Assembly: GCA_021776455.1 (NCBI GenBank)
Contig: JAJFFX010000057.1
Location: 1 to 64,000 of the forward strand
Reading direction: 5' to 3'
Origin: Hyphococcus sp.
GTDB taxonomy: Bacteria > Pseudomonadota > Alphaproteobacteria > Caulobacterales > Parvularculaceae
DNA: 64,000 bases
The translations under genes and the position numbers were made by a program. The notes below the pieces were generated by a model. It did no database searches. It had not been told where the DNA came from and saw only the letters and a list, made by a program, of their open reading frames with translations. Shown piece after piece: positions 18,850 through 27,125 of this stretch; position 1 is the first letter of the stretch; each line of letters starts with the position of its first letter.

Positions 18850-20055
18850 CTATTGCGGTGTAAGCCGTAGCAGCTTGCCGGTCGGTGCGCCGCCATGATC
18901 TTCCGTGGTCACATAGATCGCCCCATCCGGCCCGATCCGGACATCGCGGATGCGCTCGCCGATGAGATAGCGCTCCTCACCGATTTCCTTGTCGCCATCC
19001 ATGATGATGCGGTGAAGCGCAGTCCGACCCATAGCGCCAACCAGAAGATCGCCACCCCAATCTTGAAAAAGATCGCCACGATAAACTGCAAGACCGGAAG
19101 GGGCGATGGATGGCGTCCAGTATTTGAACGGTTGCGTCGTTCCTTCATATTCCGTGAACGGTGTAATTCGCGCGCCATTATAGTCAATGCCGTAAGTGGC
19201 GATCGGCCAGCCATAATTGGCGCCCGGCTTGATGATGTTGATTTCATCACCGCCCATGGCGCCGTGTTCATGTTCCCATAAAATGCCGCGGGCGCCGTCA
19301 TAGGCGAGGCCTTGAGGGTTGCGATGGCCCTTTGAATAGAGTTCGGGCAGTGAACCTTCGCCAAAATCCGGATTGTCGTCAGGGATCGATCCGTCTTCGT
19401 TGAGGCGGATCACCGCGCCATAGCTGGTCGCCATATCCTGCGCTTTTTCTTTGTAGCGCGAGCCTTCGCCGATAGTGAAATATAGTTTGTCGTCAGGTCC
19501 CCAAACGAGACGGCCGCCAAAATGATAGGCGGCGGCCTTTGGAGGCGTCGCGTCATAAATGACTTTAAGGTCGCTGACCGCCTCTCCGTTGAAGGTCGCT
19601 CGCGCGATGCGGAGATGATTGGCGGCATTAGAGCCATAGGCGTAGGAAAGGAAGATGATATTGTTTTCTTCATAATCAGGGTGCGGAAGAATATCGAATA
19701 GACCGCCTTGGCCTTCTGAAAACACTTCGGGCGTCCCGGCAATCGGTTGAGCTTCCATAACCCCATTACGAATCGCGCGGATGCGTCCCGGTCGTTCGGT
19801 GACTAAAATGGTTCCGTCTGGAAAAAACGAAATCGACCACGGATTGACGAGGCCGTCGGCCAGGGTTTCGACGGTGAACGCTGTCGCGCCTTCTGGAGCG
19901 TCGGGGGCGTGCTTTTTTTGCAGCGATAAGTCGCCGCCACCGCTAGGCGGAAGATCCGCGCTGACCGAAGCGACAGCGCCATTGTTGTCGGAACAGCCGG
20001 AGATAAAAGCGGCTATGCAGCCTGCGAGGATAGTTTGGTGGAGAGTAATCGTCAT
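18850..20055 (-). CDS. PQQ-dependent aldose sugar dehydrogenase-like lipoprotein
   Basis: The product is a 401-aa beta-propeller of the soluble sugar dehydrogenase (YliI/Asd) family. Characteristic segments are the N-terminal GLVNPWSISFFPDG, GHRNPQGLAYD, and WEHEHGAMGGDEINII with following GANYGWP. The family oxidises aldoses in the periplasm using PQQ. The N-terminus is a lipoprotein signal (lipobox SGC, residues 20-22), so it should be membrane-tethered. No pqq synthesis genes are in the window, so cofactor supply is unknown. It converges with mmcB, with 4 bases between stops. Confidence 0.9.
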   Translation of the reverse strand: MTITLHQTILAGCIAAFISGCSDNNGAVASVSADLPPSGGGDLSLQKKHAPDAPEGATAFTVETLADGLVNPWSISFFPDGTILVTERPGRIRAIRNGVMEAQPIAGTPEVFSEGQGGLFDILPHPDYEENNIIFLSYAYGSNAANHLRIARATFNGEAVSDLKVIYDATPPKAAAYHFGGRLVWGPDDKLYFTIGEGSRYKEKAQDMATSYGAVIRLNEDGSIPDDNPDFGEGSLPELYSKGHRNPQGLAYDGARGILWEHEHGAMGGDEINIIKPGANYGWPIATYGIDYNGARITPFTEYEGTTQPFKYWTPSIAPSGLAVYRGDLFQDWGGDLLVGAMGRTALHRIIMDGDKEIGEERYLIGERIRDVRIGPDGAIYVTTEDHGGAPTGKLLRLTPQ

Positions 20056-20193
20056 TTCAGGCTCCGTGGGGACAAGAGAGGGTCAAAAATGGCTGAGGGG
20101 ATAGGCGTATGCGCGCCGGGGGCTCGACGTCAACGGTGATGATGTGACAAAACCTTCGCCGACGATGGGCAAATGGGCGGAAGGTTGGGAAAC

Positions 20194-20643
20194 ATGCAGA
20201 TTATCAAGGTTGCAGCGGCGTATATTGCAGCGGTCATCATTGCCTATTCATTGGCGGCGGCGTTTTACACCCAGCAGGTATTGGCCAAGCAGGCTGAGAT
20301 TGGCGCCATCTATACACCATCGCAACAAGCGCAGACCTACTTCGAAAACTTCATCGGTCTTGCGCCGGCCTATGGTCTTATGATGGCGATCGCGCTTCTG
20401 ATCGGGTTTGTCGTGGCGGCTGGCGTCAAGCGCATTGCCGCTCCTCTGGCCTCGGTCGCCTATCCGCTTGCTGGCGCGGCCGCGATGTGGACGTTGGTTT
20501 GGACGATTGAGACTTTCGTTGCTGGCGGCGGCGTCGGCGCGATTGGCGGCGCCCGTGATGCGCTGGGCGTTGGGTTGCAGATGCTGGCCGGCCTGGCTGG
20601 CGGGGTGGTGTTTGAATTGCTGCGCCATGGACGCCAAGGATGA
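20194..20643 (+). CDS. uncharacterised four-helix membrane protein
   Basis: The product is about 149 aa from ATG 20194. An ATG seven codons upstream (20173) is the alternative; GGAAGG lies between the two and favours the later one. Hydrophobic segments lie at residues 3-24, 58-77, 84-105 and 120-140, with a Gly-rich loop (GGGVGAIGGARDALG). I do not recognise the family. It precedes phoR by 31 bases in the same direction, so it may be co-transcribed with the phosphate regulon genes, but nothing else links it to phosphate. Confidence 0.8.
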   Translation: MQIIKVAAAYIAAVIIAYSLAAAFYTQQVLAKQAEIGAIYTPSQQAQTYFENFIGLAPAYGLMMAIALLIGFVVAAGVKRIAAPLASVAYPLAGAAAMWTLVWTIETFVAGGGVGAIGGARDALGVGLQMLAGLAGGVVFELLRHGRQG

Positions 20644-20674
20644 CGCAACGAGAAGGCGCAGGTTTGTATTGTCC

Positions 20675-22078
20675 ATGAACGCAAAGCTCTCATCGCGGAT
20701 CGCCAAAACGGTTAGCGCCGTTCGCGCTCATGACCTGTTATGGGCGATTGGTTTTGCAGCGCTTATCGGCGCCGGGCTGATTGTCGCCGGTTTTGCGGAC
20801 TGGCGGGTTGTCCTTGGCGCGTGGCTGGCCCTTGGCGGCTGTCTTTTTGTGCGCAACCAGGTGTCGCCGGTGCGCGGCTATGCCGAGCCGATTATCGACA
20901 CCGTCGATGCACAGCTTGCGGTCAAACAGAGCGGGCTGGCCGATTTGCGTATCGCCCGCGATGTTCCCGAAGCGCTGCCCGATCCATTGTTTATTCTTGA
21001 TACAGATGGAATTGTTGAATATGCAAATCCGGCGGCGAAAGAGCTGGTCGGATCGGACAAAATTGAAGGCCGTCATTTTGCGGCGGCGTTGCGGGCGCCG
21101 GATGTGTTTGAAGCCGCCGAAGCCGTCATCAAGACACAAGAGCCGCAGAGGGTGGATTTCGTTACCACGGGGTCTGTAGAACGGTCATGTCGCGCGCTGG
21201 TCGCGCCGCTTGGCGCCAAATCCGACGATGGGCTTACAAGGGCGCTTATTTTCGTCCACGACCTGACCAGCGAGCGGCGGGTTGAGCGGATGCGTGCTGA
21301 TTTTATCGCCAGTGCGAGCCATGAGCTACGCACGCCCATCGCCTCGCTTATCGGTTTTATCGAGACTATGCGCGGGCACGCCAAGGACGACCCGGAAGCG
21401 CGCAAGAAGTTTTTGGGTATCATGCAGTCCCAGGCCGAGCGCATGCAGCGCCTGGTCTCGGACTTGATGTCGCTATCGCGCATTGAACTAAACGAACATG
21501 TGCCGCCAAAAGGCAATGTCGATCTTGCTGATCTTGCAGGCGATGTCATTGACAGCCTGGCGCCGCTTCTCGAGCGCGCCGGCGCGATTGTCGATTTTCT
21601 CAATGAAACCGATGCGCCGACAAAAATTCTCGGTGACCGCGACGAGTTATTTCAAGCGGCGCAAAACCTGCTTGACAACGCGGTTAAATATGGCGGCGAT
21701 CCGGCGATGATAAAGGTTCGGGTCGGACGCGGACCGGCGCCGCCTTTGGGCGGTGATGGCGAACCGGTGCACCGGGCGGGCGATGCCGCCGCACAAACTG
21801 CCGCGCGGCTGAATGTTCCTGTCGATGATTTGGTTTATATCCAGATCCGCGATTTCGGACCCGGCATCGAGCGCGCCGACCTGCCGCGGCTGACAGAGCG
21901 GTTTTATCGCGTCGATCTGGAGCAAAGCCGCAAAAGCGGCGGCACCGGACTTGGTCTCGCCATCGTCAAGCACATCGCTAACCGGCATCAGGGCGGTTTT
22001 CAAATCGAAAGCCGTTCCGGCGGCGGCACCGCGTTTTCGTGTCATTTCCTGGCTGCGGACAAGTCCGCACCGCGCTAA
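20675..22078 (+). CDS. phoR: phosphate regulon sensor histidine kinase PhoR
   Basis: A PhoR-type sensor kinase of about 467 aa from ATG 20675; ATG 20627 is possible, and the 20408 start is a frame shadow of the previous gene. Two close N-terminal membrane segments are followed by a PAS domain (LPDPLFILDTDGIVEYANPAA). Next come the dimerisation helix with the phospho-acceptor His in SASHELRTPIASL, and the ATPase domain with LLDNAVKYGGD, DFGPGIERAD and GGTGLGLAIVKHI. The pairing with phoU and phoB immediately downstream supports the phosphate assignment over a generic kinase. Confidence 0.92.
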   Translation: MNAKLSSRIAKTVSAVRAHDLLWAIGFAALIGAGLIVAGFADWRVVLGAWLALGGCLFVRNQVSPVRGYAEPIIDTVDAQLAVKQSGLADLRIARDVPEALPDPLFILDTDGIVEYANPAAKELVGSDKIEGRHFAAALRAPDVFEAAEAVIKTQEPQRVDFVTTGSVERSCRALVAPLGAKSDDGLTRALIFVHDLTSERRVERMRADFIASASHELRTPIASLIGFIETMRGHAKDDPEARKKFLGIMQSQAERMQRLVSDLMSLSRIELNEHVPPKGNVDLADLAGDVIDSLAPLLERAGAIVDFLNETDAPTKILGDRDELFQAAQNLLDNAVKYGGDPAMIKVRVGRGPAPPLGGDGEPVHRAGDAAAQTAARLNVPVDDLVYIQIRDFGPGIERADLPRLTERFYRVDLEQSRKSGGTGLGLAIVKHIANRHQGGFQIESRSGGGTAFSCHFLAADKSAPR

Positions 22079-22217
22079 ATTGGCGTTAGCGCACAAAATG
22101 CACTATCGAATGTCGGTTCGACAAGAAATTGTCACAAAAAACCGGCATTTAGAGGCGCCTGGCGCTGTTGCTTATTGCTTAGCATTCGCAGGGCTTTATT
22201 GGGTATTGGCAAATTTT

Positions 22218-22949
22218 ATGGCGTTACAGCCTGCACATTCTTCCTTTTCAGCGCGCCGGCTTCTTGAAGTTGAGCTGTCGCGCATGGCCGCGCTTGTGGA
22301 AAGCCAGCTACAGGGCGCGATTACGGCCTTTGAGCGCCGCGATGTCGCCGCTGCTGAAAGCCTCATCCCCAACGACATCCGTGTGAATGAATTTGATCGC
22401 GACATTGAAGCCCGCGTAATGGCGTTGCTGGCGAGCGAATTATTGCCGGAAGAGTTGTTGCGCGAGGTAATGACGATCATGAAGCTGACCGGTGAGCTGG
22501 AGCGGGTTGGTGATCTTGCAAAAAATATCGCCAGGCGAACGCTTGTGGTTAGCCGCGAAGCGCCGTCGCGCCCAGCTATGGGGGTTGCGCGCATGGGCCG
22601 TGCTAGCTTGCGGCAGTTTTCCGACATTCTGGATGCTTATTCGACCCGTAATATCGATGCAGCAAAGGCTGTTTGGGGCGGCGACGACGAGGTTGATGAG
22701 CTTTACAATTCCGTGTTTCGGGAAATTACGCTCGCCATGATTGCCGATTCATCCAAAGTCAACGCCTGCACCCATCTTGTGTTCATTGCGAAAAATTTTG
22801 AGCGCGTCGGCGATCATGCGACCAATATCGCCGAAGCAATTTATTTTCTGCAGACCGGATCGCCGCTTGTAGAATCGCCTACAAAAGACGATGAAGCCGC
22901 ACTCACCGCAAGCGCGTCGCCGAGACGGTCGGGCGGGACATTCCATTAG
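22218..22949 (+). CDS. phoU: phosphate transport regulatory protein PhoU
   Basis: PhoU links the Pst transporter to PhoR and keeps the regulon off when phosphate is plentiful. The chosen start gives 243 aa with the two PhoU repeats: RDIEARVMALLASELLPEELLREVM..GELERVGDLAKNIA and the second ending AKNFERVGDHATNIAE. The second motif is the hallmark metal-binding sequence. The start is uncertain, with no strong Shine-Dalgarno site before ATG 22218. The frame stays open far upstream through a hydrophobic stretch (see findings). phoB follows after 16 bases. Confidence 0.93.
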   Translation: MALQPAHSSFSARRLLEVELSRMAALVESQLQGAITAFERRDVAAAESLIPNDIRVNEFDRDIEARVMALLASELLPEELLREVMTIMKLTGELERVGDLAKNIARRTLVVSREAPSRPAMGVARMGRASLRQFSDILDAYSTRNIDAAKAVWGGDDEVDELYNSVFREITLAMIADSSKVNACTHLVFIAKNFERVGDHATNIAEAIYFLQTGSPLVESPTKDDEAALTASASPRRSGGTFH

Positions 22950-22965
22950 CTGACGGGGATCGAAA

Positions 22966-23655
22966 ATGGCTGCGACCCAGATTCTGATTGTTGAAGACGA
23001 AGCGGCGCTGGCGACCTTGCTTGAGTATAATCTCGAGAAGGAAGGTTTTGACGTTTCGCTTTCGGAGGACGGCGAGGACGCGCTGTTGCGGATTGAGGAA
23101 AGCCCGCCAGACTTGGTTATCCTCGATTGGTTGTTGCCGAAAGTCTCCGGCATTGAGGTCTGCCGGCGCATTCGCGCCAGGTCAGAGACCCGCAACCTGC
23201 CGATCATTATGGTGACCGCGCGCGCTGAAGAAGATGACCGCATCCGCGGGCTTGATACCGGCGCTGACGACTATCTGACCAAACCGTTTTCCACCAATGA
23301 ATTGATCGCGCGCGTTCGTGCGGTGTTGCGGCGCATCCGCCCGGGGCTTGCGGAAGACAAGGTTAGTGTTGGCAATATTGTCATTGACCGGGTCTCGCAC
23401 CGGGTGATGCGCGGCGAGCAGGAAATTCACCTCGGCCCGACTGAATTCCGGCTTCTCGATCATTTGATGCAACATCCGGGGCGCGTGTTTTCGCGCGAAC
23501 AATTGCTGAATGCGGTTTGGGGATCGGATGTGTTCGTCGAAGTGCGCACGGTCGACGTGCATATCGGCCGGCTGCGCAAAGCGCTGAATAAATATGGTCA
23601 GGGCGATCCGGTGCGCACGGTTCGGTCCGCCGGCTATGTGCTGGACGCCCGGTAA
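22966..23655 (+). CDS. phoB: phosphate regulon response regulator PhoB
   Basis: An OmpR/PhoB-family response regulator of 229 aa. The receiver has acidic residues near 10-12 (VEDEA), the phospho-acceptor D54 in VILDWLLPK, and the conserved Lys in YLTKPFS. The winged-helix DNA-binding domain spans about residues 130-229 (GPTEFRLLDHLMQHPGRVFSREQLL). It activates phosphate-starvation genes when phosphorylated by PhoR. A strong terminator follows directly. Confidence 0.96.
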   Translation: MAATQILIVEDEAALATLLEYNLEKEGFDVSLSEDGEDALLRIEESPPDLVILDWLLPKVSGIEVCRRIRARSETRNLPIIMVTARAEEDDRIRGLDTGADDYLTKPFSTNELIARVRAVLRRIRPGLAEDKVSVGNIVIDRVSHRVMRGEQEIHLGPTEFRLLDHLMQHPGRVFSREQLLNAVWGSDVFVEVRTVDVHIGRLRKALNKYGQGDPVRTVRSAGYVLDAR

Positions 23656-23661
23656 ATAAAA

Positions 23662-23684
23662 AGCCCGCCAATGGCGGGCTTTTT
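23662..23684. terminator. bidirectional rho-independent terminator between phoB and gcrA
   Basis: A perfect eight-base stem AGCCCGCC / GGCGGGCT with a three-base AAT loop (23662-23680) is followed by a run of T on the plus strand and preceded by a run of A, which is T on the minus strand. It can end both phoB and the convergent gcrA transcripts. Confidence 0.9.
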
Positions 23685-23705
23685 CGATTGCGGACCAGGG
23701 TAAAG

Positions 23706-24212
23706 TTATGCGGTGGCGCGGCGCTTTTGTGGAGCGGCGAGCACACGTCGTGGCTCGCGGCGTGCTTCACGGCGTTGCGGCGGCTGAAAGGCGAGATGCG
23801 CATGATAGGCGCAATAGGATTTGCCCGACAGAGTCGACTGGCCGCAAAAATGAAAGTCTTCTCTCGCCGGATCGCCGAGCGGCCATTTGCACATATTGTT
23901 TTTGATCGTTGTCACGGTTGTTCGGTCGCCGGTGTCGAGCACCAGCGGCGCGATAAATTCGGGCTCGGGGATAACCGATTTCACTTCCGGCCGGCGGGCT
24001 TTGGGCGCGCTCGCTTCCCGGCGTTCCTGCGATGGGGTGCAGCCGCGTTGCGGTTTGGCCGGGGTTGCGCGGCCGGACAGGCCAAGTCGGTGAACTTTAC
24101 CGATCACCGCATTACGAGTGACGCCGCCCATTTTATTGGCGATCTGCGCAGCAGAAAGACCTTCCGCCCAGAGTGTCTTTAAAAGTTCGACCCGATCGTC
24201 TGTCCATGCCAT
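23706..24212 (-). CDS. gcrA: cell cycle regulator GcrA
   Basis: GcrA is an alphaproteobacterial sigma70-associated regulator that activates promoters carrying CcrM-methylated GANTC sites. The product is 168 aa. The N-terminal DNA-binding helix-turn-helix is nearly canonical (WTDDRVELLKTLWAEGLSAAQIA, then TRNAVIGKVHRLGLSGR). A variable linker leads to the C-terminal sigma-binding domain with CKWPLGDP...FCGQ and YCAYHAHLAF. An AGGGAGA site supports the start. Its presence implies a CcrM methylase elsewhere in the genome. Confidence 0.96.
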   Translation of the reverse strand: MAWTDDRVELLKTLWAEGLSAAQIANKMGGVTRNAVIGKVHRLGLSGRATPAKPQRGCTPSQERREASAPKARRPEVKSVIPEPEFIAPLVLDTGDRTTVTTIKNNMCKWPLGDPAREDFHFCGQSTLSGKSYCAYHAHLAFQPPQRREARREPRRVLAAPQKRRATA

Positions 24213-24453
24213 GTCGCCGTTCTCCCTGCTGGTCCGGCAGCGGCTTGAAGCCGCCTCGGCTTTAAAATCAATATCTTGTATATCTAATATTTGCGCTGCT
24301 TAATGCGCCTAAATATAGTATCCTAGCACTCACAAAACACAATATGGCGCCAGTAACTTTTTTTGCCCACAATATGTTGATAAATATCCACGCTTGACGG
24401 AAGCCGGCGCCCGAGCGCACACCGTTGCGCCGCAACAAGAGAAAAAATGGCTT

Positions 24454-25314
24454 ATGGACGGCGCCGACATAGCAGAAAAAACCAACCTCGCCGCGGCTGA
24501 TCTGCAGGCGGATTTTGGCGTACGCCGCTTTGGCGCGGTGAACTGGCTGGGGCTTTGGACGCTATATCTCAAAGAAGTGCGCCGCTTCATGAAGGTGGTG
24601 ACCCAGACAGTCGTTGCCCCGGTCATCTCAACGCTGTTGTTTCTGGTCGTCTTCACACAAGCTTTCGGCGCTTCTCGCCCGGCGGTGGCGGGCGTGCCGT
24701 TTGTTGAGTTTTTGGCGCCTGGCCTCATCATCATGGCGGTCTTGACCAATGCTTTTACCAACTCCTCGTCCTCGCTGATCATCGCCAAAGTGCAAGGTTC
24801 AATCGTTGATGTGTTGATGCCGCCTCTGTCGGCGGCGGAGTTGACGGTTGCGTTTGTTGCTGGCGCTGCGACACGCGGGCTCCTGGTTGGGGCCATCACC
24901 GCTGCGACCAGCGCAGGCTTTATGTTGGCGATTGGCTCGCCGATGCATTTTGGCGCCTTGTGGGCCATTATCTATTTCGCATTTGCAGCAGCCTTGATCT
25001 TCGCCATGCTTGGCGTCATAGGCGGCGTCTGGGCGGAGAAATTCGATCAGCTTGCGGCATTTTCAAATTTCGTCATCACCCCGCTGACATTCCTGTCCGG
25101 CACGTTCTACTCCGTAGAAAGACTGCCCGAGCCGTTCCGCACGGCAAGCCAATATAACCCGGTCTATTATTTGATAGACGGCTTTCGCTCCGGCTTTACG
25201 GGTCAGGCCGAAGCCAGTCTGACGATTGGCGTTACGATGACGATGGCGTTGATGTTGGGTTTTGGGTTGACGTGTTACGGGCTGCTGCGGTCTGGTTATA
25301 AGCTGAAGGATTAA
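24454..25314 (+). CDS. ABC-2 type transporter permease
   Basis: The product is about 286 aa from ATG 24454; the track's TTG start at 24394 adds 20 non-hydrophobic residues. Six hydrophobic segments begin near residue 50 (VVAPVISTLLFLVVF), and the ABC-2 signatures QGSIVDVLMPPLS and TPLTFLSGTFYSVERLP are present. The second is typical of YadH/NodJ-like export permeases. The partner ATPase, usually adjacent, is absent: the next gene is hslO and the previous is divergent gcrA. Substrate unknown. Confidence 0.9.
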   Translation: MDGADIAEKTNLAAADLQADFGVRRFGAVNWLGLWTLYLKEVRRFMKVVTQTVVAPVISTLLFLVVFTQAFGASRPAVAGVPFVEFLAPGLIIMAVLTNAFTNSSSSLIIAKVQGSIVDVLMPPLSAAELTVAFVAGAATRGLLVGAITAATSAGFMLAIGSPMHFGALWAIIYFAFAAALIFAMLGVIGGVWAEKFDQLAAFSNFVITPLTFLSGTFYSVERLPEPFRTASQYNPVYYLIDGFRSGFTGQAEASLTIGVTMTMALMLGFGLTCYGLLRSGYKLKD

Positions 25315-25356
25315 AGGGCGCATGTCAGGGCAAGCCCCCAGACCATAGGTAATGAT

Positions 25357-26259
25357 TTGGCCGACAACGCGATATTTCCTTTTCAGGTCGGCGAAACGGC
25401 GGTGCGTGGGCATGTCGTAAGGCTGTCGGGTGTGATCGACGAAATTCTGCAGGCACATCAATTTCCCGATATGGTCAGCAGCCTTGTCGGCGAGGCCGCC
25501 AGTCTGGCGACGATGATGGGTGCAGCATTAAAATTTGACGGCAAACTGATTTTCCAGGCGCAAGGCGATGGCCCTGTGTCGATGCTGGTTGCCGATTATA
25601 CGGCGGGCGGCGCCTTGCGCGCGACGGCGAACCTCCGCGACGGCGACATTTCACAAACCGGCATTGCGCTGCTTGGCGAGGGGCACATCGTCATGACGAT
25701 TGACCATGGTGCGGATATGGAGCGCTATCAGGGCGTTACGCCAATTGAGGGGGCGGATCTTGCCGAAGCGGCGATCGCTTATTTTGCTCAATCCGAGCAG
25801 ATACCGACCGTGGTGCGACTTGCGGTCGGGCGATTGTCGACGCCGGGCGAACCGGACCGATGGCGCGCCGGAGGCATCATGGCGCAGTTTGTGCCCGGCG
25901 AAGGCGGCACGCGTGAGCGCGGCGAGGAAATTTTGCAGAGCGAGGAAGACCGCGATGTCTGGGCCCGAGTGGCGGCGTTTGTCGGAACTGCCAAGGACGA
26001 TGAGTTGCTGGACCCGGCGATCAGCGCCGAAACGCTGCTTTATCGCCTGTTCCATGAAGACGGCGTGCGCGCCTTCGCGCCCCAACCAGTGCGCGCCGAA
26101 TGCGGTTGCAATGGCGAAAAAATCGCGGCGGTGCTCTCGCGCTATAGCGAGGACGAGTTGCACGATATGGTTGAAGCCGGCGCCATCAAGGTGGTTTGCG
26201 AGTTCTGCCGCAAGGGTTATCATTTCACGCCACAAGGGGAGCCATCGCGCACGCCATGA
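25357..26259 (+). CDS. hslO: redox-regulated chaperone Hsp33
   Basis: Hsp33 is a cytosolic holdase switched on by oxidation. The product is 300 aa. The C-terminal zinc centre has ECGC (near residue 248) and VCEFC (near 280), giving the CxC-x27-32-CxxC pattern that releases zinc on oxidation. The start appears to be a TTG preceded by AGGTAA. The 3' end overlaps ppk2 by four bases (ATGA), so the two are translationally coupled. This is notable because polyphosphate itself acts as a chaperone in oxidative stress. Confidence 0.95.
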   Translation: MADNAIFPFQVGETAVRGHVVRLSGVIDEILQAHQFPDMVSSLVGEAASLATMMGAALKFDGKLIFQAQGDGPVSMLVADYTAGGALRATANLRDGDISQTGIALLGEGHIVMTIDHGADMERYQGVTPIEGADLAEAAIAYFAQSEQIPTVVRLAVGRLSTPGEPDRWRAGGIMAQFVPGEGGTRERGEEILQSEEDRDVWARVAAFVGTAKDDELLDPAISAETLLYRLFHEDGVRAFAPQPVRAECGCNGEKIAAVLSRYSEDELHDMVEAGAIKVVCEFCRKGYHFTPQGEPSRTP

Positions 26260-27044
26260 AAAAACGACGCTTTGAAAAAGAGCTGGCAGGGCTGGAGTTT
26301 GAGCTCGCCAAGCTGCAAGAGACCGTCCAGCGCAAAGGCCTGAAACTTGCCATTATCTTCGAAGGACGCGACGCCTCAGGTAAGGGCGGCGCGATCAAAA
26401 CCATCTTGAGGCGGATGAATGCGAGGGTTTGGCGTGTCGCGGCGCTGCCAAAGCCGTCTGATCGTGAGCGCACACAGTGGTATTTTGAGCGTTATGTGAA
26501 GCACCTGCCTGCGGGCGGCGAAGTGGTTTTGTTTGACCGCTCCTGGTATAATCGCGCGGTGATTGAACCGGTGATGGGCTTTTGCACCGAGGACGAACAT
26601 GACGCGTTCATGCGCGAGGTTCCGCTGTTCGAAAAAATGCTGATTGATAGCGGGCTGATTCTGATCAAGTTCTGGATTCACGTTTCTGCAGATGAGCAAG
26701 AACAGCGCTTTCAGGACCGCGCCAACGACCCGCGCAAACGCTGGAAGCTTTCGCCAATCGATTTGAAGGCGCGCGATTTGTGGATCGAATTTACCCAAGC
26801 GCGCGACCGGATGTTCACCGATACTTCCATTGAGCGTTCGCCATGGCTGGTCGTTGACGGCAATGACAAGAGAAAGGCGCGGCTCAACATTATTCGCGCA
26901 ATCCTTGACCGGGCGCCTTATGAGTTCAACAAGTCGGCCTTCAAGCCGGTCAAACTGCCGCCGCGTCCATCGATTGACGATTGCGACTATTGCGAGCCGG
27001 ACTTAGAGACGCTTAATCTGATAAAGGATTATTACGCCGACTAA
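26256..27044 (+). CDS. ppk2: polyphosphate kinase 2 family protein
   Basis: PPK2 enzymes transfer phosphate between polyphosphate and nucleoside di- or monophosphates. The product is 262 aa from ATG 26256, which overlaps the hslO stop; the earlier track start lies inside hslO in another frame. The Walker A loop GRDASGKGG is at residues 37-45 and the Walker B-like region reads LFDRSWYNRA, followed by the lid RWKLSPIDLKARDLW. The single-domain size fits class I (NDP-phosphorylating), but subclass cannot be fixed by eye. Confidence 0.93.
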   Translation: MKKRRFEKELAGLEFELAKLQETVQRKGLKLAIIFEGRDASGKGGAIKTILRRMNARVWRVAALPKPSDRERTQWYFERYVKHLPAGGEVVLFDRSWYNRAVIEPVMGFCTEDEHDAFMREVPLFEKMLIDSGLILIKFWIHVSADEQEQRFQDRANDPRKRWKLSPIDLKARDLWIEFTQARDRMFTDTSIERSPWLVVDGNDKRKARLNIIRAILDRAPYEFNKSAFKPVKLPPRPSIDDCDYCEPDLETLNLIKDYYAD

Positions 27045-27125
27045 CACGGTCCCGTGAATTGCGCGCCGGCGCGGGCGCGCCTAGTCTTTGGACGGATTTT
27101 GCGGCGAAACAGAAGCGGGGATATC

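Noticed and set aside
22129-22148. Possible Pho box (TTGTCAC...CCGGCAT) before phoU
   Set aside because: The two half-sites are 13 bases apart instead of 11 and the second is poor, so it does not meet the PhoB consensus.
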